Origin: Pochonia chlamydosporia 170
Taxonomy: Eukaryota > Ascomycota > Sordariomycetes > Hypocreales > Clavicipitaceae
Direction of reading: 5' to 3'
Assembly: GCF_001653235.2 (NCBI RefSeq)
Contig: NW_019154045.1
Coordinates: forward strand, 124,001 to 188,000
DNA: 64,000 bases
Shown here: piece by piece, positions 45,853 through 58,034 of the stretch
Layout of the letters: every line of letters starts with the position of its first letter
How positions within the stretch are numbered: position 1 is the first letter of the stretch
The notes under the pieces: model-generated
Database searches by the model: none
What the model was told of the DNA's origin: nothing
Seen by the model: the letters and a program-made list of their open reading frames with translations, nothing else
Program-made: the position numbers and the translations under genes

Positions 45853-48402
45853 CTACTTGGTCGGAAACAAATCCGGCCAACTCTTCTGCAAAGACTGCAT
45901 GACGACACTAAAATCCTGCACATTTGCCTGGGCTACAGCACTCCCACCAGCCTGCCACTTCGCCTCAAAAGCCTTCAACTTTTGCGTCAGCGCATTCTGA
46001 TCCAAGTTGCCCGACTTGCTAGCCGCCACGAGGGCATCTACGAAAATGCTCCAGCGTCCCTTGTAGTACGGTCCTACGAGGCCACCCCACGCCTTGGCCG
46101 CGTAGTCGTTCAGATTCGTGGCGTCGACTTGCCACACTGTGACTTGGCTGCGGGCGTTGAAGGTGAAGAGGTCTTCGTTTCCGGTGGCTTTGCCCCAGGA
46201 GCTGGCGGCGTCTATCCAGTTTTGCAGCGTAAAATGCCTGTTTGTCAGGAGAGTGAGATCTAGCGTGGACAGGAGGCCGAGCAGCTTGTTGCCTGCAGAC
46301 TCGACGTTGCAGTTTGGCGTGTTGGAGCGAAGTTCATTGGAGCCGGTGGCGATGCTGCACTTGTAGGCGTTGATGAGGTCGACGTACAAAAAGTCGAATT
46401 GGTTGCTTAGCATTTGGCGTGAGACGTCAATGAAATCTAGCTGGAAGGCGGGGACTTTCCAAAGAGACCCTTGCCGCAAAACGGATTCCAGCATGAGTTT
46501 CCAGACATCTTTAAGCACTGCAGGATCGTAGTGAACAGCTGTGGGATGAGGGAAGTGGCCGGTTCGGTTGACGATACCGGATAACGCTGGGCGAAGCTGA
46601 TATGTTGCGACGGCGACTTGGGGGATGTCGGTGCGTGTATTGCTGTAGACGTTTGTGCGGAGTGTTTCCCATGCTTGGTAGAGTTCCGAGGGTATTTTTG
46701 AAACACCTGCGTATCGTTTCGTCGTCCATGATTCAAAGTACGCCTTTGTGTCGAGAGGTTTGGCAGCCCAAGCCTGGTCCAGGAGGATGTCGTAGACGAT
46801 TTCATTACCCTCATAACCCTCTGGTGTTAGACCAAATCCAACGAGGGACTTTGATTGTGCAAGGGCATCAATCGGCGCGGATGTAAGTGTCTGAACCCGA
46901 CCTTCTAGCGCCATGTTCCCTCCGAAGTCGTGTAGTTGACACCAAATCCATCTCTTTCCAGAATAGCTGTTCGTTCTTTGCCACTGGGGATTCATTTCCG
47001 AGTACAAATCAAGAATCAGCATGCCCTGGTTGTCTGTCACACCCCCGAGATACGCATCAATACGAGGCTGTGTCCAAAAGCTGCGGCTCGAGAAGAAGAG
47101 CCATCCCTGGAGCAGCCACACCGCAGCAGGGTTGGCAGCCGTGAGGCCAGCATATGTGTTTTTCGATATTCCCGAGAGGTAGTTGGTTTCGCCTGACGCA
47201 GGAGACAATTCGTTGAATTGATCGAGGGTATAAATATTGGTGACGTTTCCAAAGGCGTCGATCTGTTTGGAGATGAACAGCTTCTGCAGCTCCGAATAGG
47301 TTTTATCCAACGGGTCGAGGAACAAATCCCGCGTGTACTTGTCTGGTGCTGGGTAGAACCAGTTTGGGGAAACCGTCAGTTTTGCATTCGGCCGAACCTT
47401 TTTGATGCTATCCGGGACAAAGCCGGGGAATGCAGGCAGTACTGGCGTTATGCCGAGCTCAACCATGCGAGCCACGATCTTCTTCTGCAGATCGAACTGC
47501 TGCTCGATGAATTCAAGTGGTAAGTCACCCTTTCCGCCCCATGAACGTTGAATATTTCCAAACCGGTTCCATGATTGAAACGCCGGTCCACTGAAGAATG
47601 GCAGGATGTCTTCGTTGGAGAGACCCAACTCCTTGAAGCTGTCGAGGAAAATCTTCTCATAGCCCACCCACGCAAGTTGCAGGTTGATACCGCGCAGGGC
47701 CGCCCAGTCGATGAATTTCTCCCAGTCTTTCCATTGATACCAAGCAAAGCTATACGAAAAGGTGACTTTGTTTCTGTCAGTAGATGTCTATATTTCGGGT
47801 TATGCATGCTGCCTCAACTCACCAGTGTTGAGGTTATATCTCCAAGGCACAACACTTGCTCCAGTCAAAGGCTGCTTGGGCGCAGGCAAACGTTCCGGGA
47901 CAGTCTTGTAAGTTTCAACAAACCAAAACTCGTCAATCTGCAAAACCTCATTGGCATAGTGTCGCAGGCTGTCATTGGTGGTCAGCAAATACTTGACATG
48001 TACAATGTAGGCTCAGCTTGGTGCCCGTGCGGAGCATCAACATGACATCCGGATCAGCACGCTCACATGTCGAGGGAGGGTTACATGATTGACACGGAAA
48101 GAGACACAAAAACGTGCAAAAAGGTTTCAAAATCTGACTTACCCTCTCGCCAACGCATTCAGTGTCGTACCCTCGACGCGAATCTTTCCATGCGCAGATG
48201 AAACCGTGTAGTTGTCATTGACGGGCGGGTTCCAGCGCGACCAATTGTCGTAATGCGCCGTGAGAACAAACTCAAACGCGCTTCCTTGGCCATTGAACAG
48301 ACGATCTGCCAGTCCAGAAAGACCGCTTGTCGCTGTTGCTAAGGCATTTGTGGTTGGTAAAGATAGCACTGCGGTGAGTGCAAGACGGCGTAAACAAACC
48401 AT
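45853..48402 (-). CDS. GH89 alpha-N-acetylglucosaminidase, secreted
   Basis: A 772-residue glycosidase in three exons (48402-48143, 47968-47823, 47765-45853). The join of exons 1 and 2 gives ALARGLRHYAN and that of 2 and 3 gives YNLNTVTFSYSFAWYQW, both expected in the family. Residues 1-20 are a signal peptide. The TIM-barrel core shows FAWYQWKDWEKFIDW, DQFNELSP (Glu321), VWLLQGWLF, RWIWCQLHDFGGN and GLTPEGYEGNE (Glu451). Glu321 and Glu451 are 130 residues apart, the same spacing as the Glu316/Glu446 pair of human NAGLU, so both catalytic residues appear present. The enzyme would release terminal alpha-linked GlcNAc from glycans outside the cell. Intron 1 (174 nt) is longer than most. Confidence 0.94.
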
Positions 48403-50761
48403 CTTGATGCCTCTTTTTCTAGGTGTGCGATGTTGATGCAGATGCAGAATGCAAAGCTAAGATATCTACAAAAAACAAAGTAGACACGGAATCTAAAAGG
48501 AGGATCATGGGATATGCGATGCGATGGCTTGGAAAATGACCATGTCTCGCAATGCTTGGTCTGCTCCTCCACGCGTCGTCGATAAGAAGGGCAAGAGGTT
48601 GCGCAGATCGGAATCACAGGATTATATGTATCTCTCACAAAAATCCAAGATGAATCTGATCCCACGATTGAACGGTATACTGCCTATGCAAGCCCCAAAA
48701 ACCCTAATCTTTGCGCCCGTCCTCCTGATGTAGAATTCGACAAGACCAGGATGCTACGTTACGGGAATCGCGACACGTGAGGCGAGATGGAGGTTGACGA
48801 GCAAAGAGGGGGAAACAAGGGGCTCTGGTGGAATGTGGAATGTTGGAGGGCGGAGAAACGCGCGAAGATTCGATTCAAGAAAAGAAAGCAATGCCGTGTA
48901 GCGTCAAAGCAAGACTATTCAAGGCACAAACGCATAAATGTATTATACGGGAAGGTGTGAAGGTGCATTCGCCCGTGTTTGCCAAAATATCAAAATGTCT
49001 CAAGAGTTTCACGAGCCACAGCCAACGCTATCCCAGCATTCAATATTACGATCAACAGAATCAGTGCTCTGCTTGCCAACTTACATCATACAAACGAATG
49101 CGTTTTCATGGCGTCAAATCCATCAGAGCCGTCCAACTAAAACATATGTCTCAGAGCCCCAGAAAAGTCATGACATCACATGGATTCAACGCGGTACGAA
49201 TCGCAAAACCCCACGATCAAACAAGCGGTAACGATGATAAGCCCCTGTAAGTTGAAGCCCTTGCGGAGAAGACCAGACCATGCAGTGTTACCCTGACTGT
49301 TGATAGCGATATGGCATCGTGAGGGGAAACATGCGGCATGACCAGGGTTAGTAAGTTGACCAAACTCACAACCTCCATGTCCTCCCAAAAACAGGACATC
49401 TGGGATCGATCAGTGGAATTAAACCGGGCTGTGAAAAGAGAACACAACAAAGTTTCTCAACAAACAAAGCCTTTATCTTCCTGCATCCGCGTTGAGAGAC
49501 ACTCAACCCCTGACAACAGCAACCAACTCTCATTCGCGCCCGCATTTTACTTTCTCGCCAGCCTCCAATGACAGCGCAAAGATACGACCCAAAGGGGAGA
49601 TGGGGACGCTAAACTCAGGGACACACAAGCATGACAACTTGCTTTTGGGTGGGTGTGGGAGCGCCGCTGTCCTTGTAAGGCAAGGCAAGGTTTGTGGTGG
49701 GCGAGTTGTGGCTTGGCTTACATGTTGGTGTGTGAGTGGAAGGGATGGAGCCTGAGCGTGACACAGTCAGAAGACTTTGAAGTGCATTGTAAGATGTAGC
49801 TGGTGGTGCATCCTGTATGCAGAATGTCGCCGACATATTTGGCCGTGGTTTAGTCAACGTCGTTTTGATGGCGTTGATCACGGATGCAGATATCACGATG
49901 TGTTGTCAACTTGTCACTGAGTGCTGTGACTGATGAGAGAACCTATGAATCAGGCCAGCACAGATTAGTATGGGCTTGGCAACTGGGCTCATTGCAGTAT
50001 CTAGGAGTCTATTCATAGCGTACAAGATTATCCGTTCACTGACGTTGTAACCACGGAAAGTTGACCGTAACCATCGTTTGCAACTTACAACGCCAATTGC
50101 AACCGAACTCGTTTCATCACATAACTCGCCCTCTAGTTCGCAGAATCAACTTCAACTGCCATGAATAGTTGCCATCTGCTATTTTTACAATTTGTATGTA
50201 TGCACACATCACTGGACGCCTCAACAGACAAGCCCGGCTGCTGCAGAAGCGTCCCTCAACGCCATAAACACTGCAAACCGGGCATGAATCCATCTTACAC
50301 CGCATCTTCTTCCATCTTCAATTCGCTTTTTGGTCAAGCCACTGGCCGATGTACCAAATGAATGAGGTGGAGGCTTGTCTGCGATGCTCTCATCTCAGAA
50401 ACCTGCCATGCTTGGTGACCACAGCTCAAACAGCATTGAGCATGAAGATGGAATACAAACCATCAATGAGAGAGGCCGCTTGCCAATGACTGTCGATACA
50501 AAATATCACCGGCATAATCGTGCCATGCAGCCACAAGAGGCAAAGACTGTCGGTGAAAGCACACATGCAGTCCCAAGAGACTACGGCTTCCCAAAATAGC
50601 TACGAGGCACAAATCGGATCTGCAAGCAAGTGTCGATAACGATATCTGGCTATTTCCAGTCTATACTCTCGTCAATCTGAGCATTCTGTTAAAATTCCCC
50701 CAACTTTTATTCCAATCTCAAACAAGCAAACCGTAAAACAAAGCCCAGCCCAATGCACCCA
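48403..50761. other. Gene-free stretch
   Basis: About 2.4 kb with no supported gene. The first few hundred bases are the promoter side of the GH89 gene. A minus-strand frame near 49176-49388 has a hydrophobic segment near its C-terminus and a TACTAAC branch-like word before it, but no start codon or matching upstream exon was found. Confidence 0.5.
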
Positions 50762-51373
50762 TCACTCTATATACCCCAACGCCCTAAATGCATTATCCAA
50801 AATCTCCTGCAACACCTTCTCCTTCCTATTATTATAATCCATCACCGACTCCCCCCTCTCCCTCGACTCCCTCGCCGACACCCTCTTAATCTCCGCATAC
50901 CTCTCCCTATCCCCCGGGTTATTCGTCAACCACTCCCTAAAGATCCTATGCCTCTCCACCTCTGGACAATCCGGCCCAAAAACATGTAAATTCACAGGCG
51001 TAGGATCCCGACCCAGCCCAAAGAACCGGTGCTCGTGCCACCCTCTCTCGCGGAACAGGAACATGAACCCCGCGGCCTCAAGCGGGCCCACGTAGGAATC
51101 TTCATCCAGAATATCCTTCACAGTGAGGTCGATGTCGATGATGTTCTTGGCGGGTAGGTCTGGCACGCTGGTTGAGCCGGCGTGCGCAATGGCAAGTGCT
51201 GTGTCGCCGAGAGCGTTCTTGATACGTGTTTTGAGTTGCTCGAATTGCTGTGGCCAGGTTGGATCTGGCTCGACGATTTCGAGGACTTTTGTGAGATTAC
51301 GTGAGGCGATGCGCTCGAGGCCATTAGGGTCATATTCGATACGCGTGATGATCTGCTGTGGCGTGAGTGGCAT
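50762..51373 (-). CDS. GrpB-family (UPF0157) nucleotidyltransferase-like protein
   Basis: An intronless 203-residue protein. The segment AIAHAGSTSVPDLPAKNIIDIDLTV (about 60-85) carries the GSTSVPxLxAKxxIDI signature of GrpB/UPF0157 proteins, a branch of the nucleotidyltransferase fold in which the downstream DxD acidic residues bind metal. The middle part (WHEHRFFGLG, NLHVFGPDCPEVERHRIFREWL) and the Arg/Glu-rich end are also typical. In bacteria the domain occurs alone or fused to dephospho-CoA kinase. The function of fungal members is not established. Length fits the single-domain form. Confidence 0.9.
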   Translation of the reverse strand: MPLTPQQIITRIEYDPNGLERIASRNLTKVLEIVEPDPTWPQQFEQLKTRIKNALGDTALAIAHAGSTSVPDLPAKNIIDIDLTVKDILDEDSYVGPLEAAGFMFLFRERGWHEHRFFGLGRDPTPVNLHVFGPDCPEVERHRIFREWLTNNPGDRERYAEIKRVSARESRERGESVMDYNNRKEKVLQEILDNAFRALGYIE

Positions 51374-52015
51374 CTTGGGCTACAAGGTGGAAAATGTTGA
51401 GAGGCGGGTTCTTGGTGAAGACTGTGAGAAATAAGGGAAGAGAATACAGAGAGATGGTTTCGGTTCACATCATGACAGATATAGGGCTCACTTGATGTTG
51501 AAAGTCGCCAAGTCAGCATTCACGGTTTGCCGGCTCGTAGTTCGTATTCTCGGTTTCAATGTTTCAGTGTTGCCTCGGAGCATCATCCCAAGGGAAGCAG
51601 GTGCTAGAACAGAAAGGTATTAGTGAAAGCCACTCCCGCTGGACGACCTGTAAGCCTTGCTGCCGGTGAGTCATTTGCCGGCACCTTTCACACATCGCTT
51701 CTCGTCAGACGAACGAATGTGTCAATTGAAGTGACTTTTGCATTCATTTGGAAGCTATTTATTTGCTACTGGGATTGCTGGGTTTTTTCTTTTGCATATC
51801 ATCCGTCTTTGAAACACTTTGCCTGCCCCGGTTGGACAAAGTTTAACCTCACAATTAAAGCAATCACCCGAACATGTTTCGAGTCTGTCGATGAAATCGT
51901 AATCGCCCAAATGCCTCTTTAAATAGCCCCAAGTTGATTCAATTGAAACTAGTAGCTTTTGGGTTTCGTAGCGGTTCTTGGTGCCTTAAGTCTTGAGTCT
52001 TGACCGTTTCCTTGT
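51374..52015. other. Intergenic region
   Basis: This region holds the GrpB promoter side and the 3' flank of the BTB gene. No gene, RNA or repeat is recognised. Confidence 0.55.
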
Positions 52016-53097
52016 TTACCGTCCTCTCGCATAAGGGTTGTGCTTATGCGCTCGTCGTCCTCGCCCTTGTGCTGGCCCTTGTGCTGGTCCCTTCGGCGTT
52101 GCCTGTAGCGTATCAAGCTTATAAGGAACTAGAATGGGATTGATCTGGGTTGGTGTAAGCGTATTATTGGCATCTAGCCCTGTAATTGGGGCTGCGTTGG
52201 TTGCGGTTGACTGCACGGGGAGTGTCGACGAAGCTGGCTTGTCTTCCAATGGCCGCTGACACGATGCACAATTTTCATTTGGCAAAAAGCTCTCAACCGC
52301 CTTGTCAAAGCATTCAATGCACAGAATTCGACGAACTCCAGCCGATTTCTGATCGCTGGAACGCTGTTCTTCCAGAGCTACTGTAGAAAAGTTAGCGGAC
52401 AGGTGCATTCATTATGTAACGACCGGTACGACTTACGGCACAGCTTCATGGCGAGTTTATCATTAGTAACACCCTTGACAAATGGCCAGAATGATCCCTT
52501 ATGAATGAATATCAACCTGTTACTGTAATGTTGAAAATAAAACTCCTTCCTCATGACATAAGACGCTACGAACATTCTCCAAAGCGTTTCAGGATTGACA
52601 CGGAGCTTAAACGCGGAAAAATAGAAATTAGAGCTGTAATAAAGTCGATGATCACATTCATACTTGACTGCAAACACTGCTAGCTCAAGAAACTGTGACG
52701 AGCTGACTTTGTCGTATTCTCGCAGATGTACGGAATGGGTGAGACAGCAGAATAGCATGACAACAAATTGGTTTTCTTCCGGGAGCTGCAGCTCAATGGA
52801 ATTTTCGATACCCTCTTGGCTCCTGCTCGTATCTTTGAGCTTTCGAATCTCGTCTCGTAACTTCGGGGATATATATTCAATGATGGTTCTGAGTGCCAGA
52901 ATTCGTCTCTTTTCAGGTCCAACAACGAAGATGATCGGATCTGCAGCTGCATTAAAGGGATCCGACAGCTCGCCTGCATTGTCTTTGGTATCGCTAGCCC
53001 AATAATTAAATTCAGCTTTCAATTTCTTGCTCGCGGCATCGTCCGGAGATGCTGGGACGAGCCTCTCTCGCTTTTTGCTCGTGTCTGGGATCTCCAT
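52016..53097 (-). CDS. BTB/POZ-like protein with Cys4 and Arg-rich tail
   Basis: A 341-residue protein in two exons (53097-52437, 52380-52016). The N-terminus is basic (KKRERL, ASKKLK). The segment ADPIIFVVGPEKRRILALRTIIEYISPKLRDEI (about 50-85) has the pattern of the BTB fold, where a target protein is held before ubiquitination or transcription control. HLREYDKVSSSQFLELAVFAVKYEC matches the second half of fungal BTB proteins. After the splice comes Cys241-X2-Cys244-X13-Cys258-X2-Cys261, a zinc-ribbon-like set, then a Ser/Thr/Asn linker and a GPAQGPAQGRGRR-type Arg/Gly tail. The combination is common among divergent fungal BTB families of unknown role. Function is not known. Confidence 0.75.
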
Positions 53098-53693
53098 GAT
53101 GATTCGCGGTCGATGATAATGTAAGGAAACTGGAGTAGGGAGAAGTAAAACTGAGGAAGATTAAGAATTGCGAATGTTCAGAGTCCTCAAAGAGAAGTGT
53201 GCATGCAACATTTGCATGCAACCGAACAGCTGGCCGGGACATTGCCAGCTGGCGAGAAGTGACAACCACATACATGTGCAGCCAATCAAACATTTGACTT
53301 GACTTGAATTGCCACATAAATCGAGACGTCTTCATGCCGTAATTTTATTCCATGAGGAAGTCTGGTTCCTGCGTGGGCAATTATCTTTGGGAGCATGCCT
53401 TCCCAGATGGCAGCTTCAACCCCCAGCCCAGGCACATGAGACTCAAGAATACTACAACCCATCTGCCAGCAGGTAATTGGCGTCTATGAAACCTATCAAT
53501 CAAAGATATATCTCTAGATACTACTTTCATCTTCGCATCAATATTCACGGTGTTTGTGTAAGTGATTTCGCAAGTGCCCAGACTCCCCACTTTGCCGGCA
53601 ATTATCCGCCCATGAACCCAAACCAGACTCACAGCTGACGACAATGCATCTCCAACTACATCACCAAACTCACACATAGTTGGGCAGCACATC
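53098..53693. other. Divergent intergenic region
   Basis: About 600 nt between the divergent start codons of the BTB gene and the TRAPPC12-like gene. It must hold both promoters; no specific element is recognised. Confidence 0.55.
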
Positions 53694-55231
53694 ATGAGTC
53701 AACCTGAAAAGGCTCCAACAAGGGGCCATTCAAAGAACAAGTCATCGGTTTCGCGCTGTGAGTTGCACCCGCACCACTCACCAGTCCCCTCATTTCACCC
53801 ATCATCATCGTCATCCCCTCAACACCGCGCCTCAAACCACAGTCCATCGACATCTCATACTCACATCTCCCAGCTTCGCGACCGAGATCTTCTACGAAAG
53901 GCCCCCTCGACGTAGACGAGTATGATCATCTACTTCCATCTACCCGTCACCTCTCAGCCATCGCAGCTAATCCACGCCCAGTGATCCGTTAAGCTCACCA
54001 CCAACTCCAACACCCGAACGTCTCCAAGCTCAACTACCCCGGCGCTCCATATCCCAATCCCGTCAATCAGCCAGCTCTCCCATCCCCCAAGTAGGCGAAT
54101 CTCTCCCCAAGGACTTCTCATTCCTCCTCCGTCCAGAAATCTACCATCCCCTCACACCACTCAACGTGCCCATTGCCTTCCGCAACTCCGCCAAGCAGCC
54201 AGATCCTACTGCGCCGCTGGAACAACTCCTTGCGAATGGCCACTTTCGCGCAGCAGCCATCGCGGCTGTCCAAGAACTAACTGGCTCCGGGGCCCAAGGA
54301 GCCGTAGACCCAACCGACTCCCAGCGCATATTCACGCTTTTGTACACCCGTCTCGTCTGCCTGACGCTCATTGACGCCACCCCGCTGGCAGCCCAGGAAG
54401 TGAAAGCGCTGGAAGATTTGAGCAACACACGCACATATGTCGATGACAAGACGGGCGAGCACCTGGTCCCCTGGGAGCTACGAGTGCTCAATGTGCGGCT
54501 ACAAGCTCTTGGATTTGGAGACCCTCGCCGAGCAGTCATGAGCTACCACGACTTGGCGAGAGACGCACGCGAGCACATTGGTAAAGCCGCGGCGCGACAT
54601 GACGATTCTGCAGTTGAGGTTTGGAAAGCCCGTCTCTACGAGTTGGGGGTCAAGGTTGCGGGCGCGCTCATCGACATGGACGACCTCTCCGGCGCGGCAT
54701 GCCATCTAAAGAGCCTAAGAGATAGGGGCGATGGCAAGATTGCGCTATCAAAAGCCCTGCTGTGGCTGCACCTGGGCGATGCGGATGAGGCGAGAGAGTG
54801 CGCGAGCCAATGCTCCAAGGGCGCTGCTGAGACGGAGAAGCTCATCTTGGCGTTGTGTGACATGGCGGATGGTGACTATGACTCTGCGTTGAAGAAGTGG
54901 GAGGATATGAGGGGCGATTTGCCAGAGGACGAAATGGTTGGTGTGAACACGGCGGTTTGTCTGTTATATCTCGGCAGAATGCAAGAGGTACGTGCCATCA
55001 AACACCTTGATGAGAATAATGCTGACTTGAATGTTCCAGGGCCGCGATATCCTCGAAAGCCTCATCGAGTCTGGTTTCTCATCACACACCCTCCTCTTTA
55101 ACCTGTCGACCATGTACGAACTATGCACCGAGAAGCACCGCAATCTCAAGGTGAAGCTCGCAGAGCGGGTGGCAGGAATGGACGAGTCACCCTCCGGATG
55201 GGAAAAGCTAAACGCCGACTTTAAACTATAG
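53694..55231 (+). CDS. TRAPPC12-like TPR protein
   Basis: A protein of about 435 residues in four exons (53694-53757, 53874-53919, 53982-54987, 55040-55231). Exon 2 is only 46 nt. The splice path was chosen because GTGAGT/CAG and GTATGA/CAG joins give a continuous frame through RSSTKGPLDVDDDPLSSPPTPTPERL. The first 90 residues are Ser/Pro-rich and disordered. Then NVPIAFRN and a series of TPR-like helices run to the C-terminus (NGHFRAAAIAAVQEL, LDATP-type helices, DYDSALKKWEDM, NTAVCLLYLGRMQEGRDIL). This fits fungal homologues of TRAPPC12, a subunit of the TRAPP III tethering complex in ER-Golgi traffic. The N-terminal exons are less certain than the TPR part. The stop lies 24 nt from that of the convergent phosphatase. 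Confidence 0.85.
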
Positions 55232-55255
55232 CCAAATATACAATATTCAGCACGT

Positions 55256-56190
55256 CTATGGCTTCAAATTATCCCTAATCTGGCGCACATCATCGTCCCC
55301 AAATCCCAACGCTTCTTTCAGATACCCCTCAGCAGAGCCATACTTTTCCTTCAACCGCTGCATAAAATCCACCATGACCTCAGCATTCGTGGTCAAAAGC
55401 CCTCTCACCCCAGGGACATTCCACGCATCCTCCGCTGTCAAGTCATCCTTATTCGCCATTTCCGCACCCGCACCTGCAAAACTTAGAATCTGAGCAGGCC
55501 CCAACTTTGCCCTAAACGGCTCGTGGCCAATCCTCGTAAGCGCATACTCCTCTGCGATGATGGAAGCCGGTGCGCCCATGATGTCCAAGATGAGTGCGCT
55601 TAGGACACCAGTGCGGTCCTTACCACCTGCTTACTGTTAGAAGGCTTGGGCTCATCGTGTTATGAAGACATACCTGTGCAGTGATAAAGAATGGCGTGGT
55701 TCTCGTCGGCTGTTTTCAGTGCCTCAAACGCTTTCCTGTACCCAGTAGTGTATCCATCCAGGATAACATCGTACATGTCCCGGTATCCCTTGCTGACGAC
55801 TCCCTCTGTGGTGACAAAAGAGGGCAAATCGACATCCACATGTTCTACCTGGCCGTCTTTGAAGGGACATGAAAGAAGTTCTATACCCTCGACGTCGCAG
55901 AGTGGTTGTTTGGCTTCCGCTTTGCGTCTGTAGTCAAAGATTTTAGAGATGCCGAGTTGACTGCGGAGGAGCGGTCGCGTAGCCTCTGGCATGTAGTCGA
56001 GGGTGCCGGAGCGGTAAATGACGCCTGGTTTTATGTACCCGGGTGTGTATGCGCCCAAGTCGCGAACGTTCATGACGCCAGGGAGACTGATGAAAGGTGG
56101 TTTGGAGAGGACTTCCTGCAGGACGTCTGGGTCGATGGCGTCCTGCATGGAGGTGCGGGATAGGGAAGCGAGGAGCCTGGAGTCTGACAT
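55256..56190 (-). CDS. Tyrosine/serine protein phosphatase (Tyr_phosphatase3 type)
   Basis: A 295-residue phosphatase in two exons (56190-55674, 55626-55256). The 47 nt intron falls inside the active-site loop. Splicing rebuilds YHCTGGKDRTG, with nucleophile Cys171 and Arg177 in the CX5R motif and the extra Lys-Asp of the LipA-like group. The N-terminal half has NVRDLGAYTPGYIKPGVIYRSGTLDYM and IFDYRRKAEA, typical of this family, whose members dephosphorylate phosphotyrosine or phosphoinositides. There is no signal peptide or membrane segment, so it is probably cytosolic. It converges on the TRAPPC12-like gene. Confidence 0.93.
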
Positions 56191-57072
56191 GGTGATTGGC
56201 GGTTGTAACTTGGGATAATTGTCTTGTTTGAAAGTATGTTTTTGGAATTGAATTGTTTGTCTCTTTTATAGAAGTTGTGAGTAGTGGTGTAAGTGAGCTC
56301 GTACTCAAATCGAAGTGATGATACCATGAACGCGAGTCCCCACTGTCACCCAGCATAAGCCCAACCTACATTTGTAGAGACCAGCAGCATAACGGCCCCA
56401 TTTGTTCCTGAGCTAGGGAGCTGCTTGCGCCGTGATTTGCTCGTGGCGTTGGCTGTTGTCGGCGCGGTGCCGAGATAGGTGAGGACGGATTTGACATATT
56501 TGTTGATTGGTTTGTGGTGAGGATTGTTCACGTCAGATGAGCTGGTACGCGGGATTGAGTAAGGCCGATTGAGGATACAATTTTTCGTATAATAACCAAG
56601 GGGATTAAAGCCCCGTCACTTAAGTTAAGCCGGCTTCTATTGAATGCCGCTCTGGTCCGCGGAGGTGGAATGGATCCGTGTAGTTTCCATTGCACGAGAC
56701 ACAATTAGTTACCATACGGCGATCAAACTAAGAACTAAAAATTGCCAGTAAAATAATTCTCATTTTCAATTAGCTACAGTACATTTAAACAAATAAACAG
56801 ACCACATTAGTTATGAAATATTTCCGCGTAACCCATCTCCCATCCGTCCAAGCCGATGCGGGGCCGGTTCAACCCCAATCTCGCCCCATCTTGGTTGGAC
56901 CTTTGACCTCGGCACTTACACCTTACCCAGAGCTCAACCGAGCAGACGCTCATAAACCATTCAGTCACCAACCTCAACCTCATCACTCCTCCCATTTCTC
57001 GTCCAGAATTCCTCAGAGAATCCAAACCTCTCAATTTAATTGTCCGTAAATACTCACCCCAGAAACGCCAAA
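56191..57072. other. Divergent intergenic region
   Basis: This interval lies between the phosphatase and SDR start codons. The right half is C/T/A-rich on the plus strand, as expected for the SDR leader. No other feature is recognised. Confidence 0.55.
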
Positions 57073-58034
57073 ATGTCTGACCGTGTCGCCCAAATCTCAA
57101 AACATCTCAACTACCCCCGCGGCCTGCTCGCGAACCAAGTCGCCATCATCACCGGCAGCGGACAGGGCATCGGCGCCGAAACAGCCAGACTATTCGCCAA
57201 TGAAGGTGCCAAAGTAGTTGTCACAGACATTGACGCCAGTACGTTTTCACTCTCTTCCTCATCCATACCCCCTTGTCCCTCCATCCATACCCCTTCGAGA
57301 AAGAAACATCTAACACCACCACAGCCAAAAGTGACGCCGTAGCCAACTCCATCACCAAATCAGGCGGCCAAGCCATCTCCGTCCCCGGAGACGTCATGTC
57401 CAGCGACTACATCCAAACCCTCATCAGCAAAGCCGCCTCCTTCGGCAACGGCAAGATCCACATCATCGTCAACAACGCCGGCTACACATGGGACGGGGTC
57501 ATCCACAAAATGACCGACAAGCAGTGGGACACCATCATCGCGCTGCACTGCACCGCGCCGTTCAACCTCGTCCGCGCCGCGGCACCTTACTTCCGCGTCA
57601 AGGACGGCGAGCCGCGGTGCATCATCAACGTCTCCTCCACGAGCGGCGTGCACGGCAACGCAGGGCAGATCAACTATGCGCTCGCAAAGGCCGGCATCAC
57701 GGGTTTCACCAAGACGATTGCCAAGGAGTGGGGGCCGCAGTTTGGCGTGCGCTCTAACGCGGTTGCCTTTGGACACATTGCTACGAGGTTGACGGCCGCG
57801 AAGGAGGAGGGTGCGTTTGTGACTGGCCCGGATGGGCAGAAGATTGCGCTGGGGATTCCGCAGAAGCAGAAGGATGCGAAGGCTGGTGCGGATGCTGCTG
57901 CGTATGCGGATATTCCGCTTCGGAGACCGGGGACGGCTACGGAGGCGGCTGGTAGTATTTTGGCGGTGGCTAGTCCTTTGTTTTCCTATGTTTCTGGGCA
58001 GACTATCATGGTTACGGGTGGGAGGAACATGTAA
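57073..58034 (+). CDS. Short-chain dehydrogenase/reductase (FabG-like)
   Basis: A 291-residue classical SDR in two exons (57073-57238, 57325-58034) with an 86 nt intron. The Rossmann motif TGSGQGIG is at 27-34, followed by VTDID, where the acidic residue after beta-2 suggests a preference for NAD(H). NNAG is at 105-108. The catalytic Ser160, Tyr173 and Lys177 are present in INVSSTSGV and YALAK. The tail LRRPGTATEAAGSILAVASP and SGQTIMVTGG is typical of 3-oxoacyl-ACP reductase-like enzymes. The extra segment GPDGQKIALGIPQKQKDAKAGADA is an insertion common in one fungal subgroup. The substrate is unknown, with fatty acyl or small ketone chains plausible. Confidence 0.93.

Noticed and set aside
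36805..48402. Secondary-metabolite cluster
   Set aside because: No backbone synthase, terpene cyclase, RiPP maturase or cluster-specific regulator is visible, only tailoring-like and transport genes.
49176..49388. Minus-strand frame with a hydrophobic segment and a TACTAAC word upstream
   Set aside because: There is no ATG start (TTG only) and no donor/exon pair I could join in frame; I could not support a gene.
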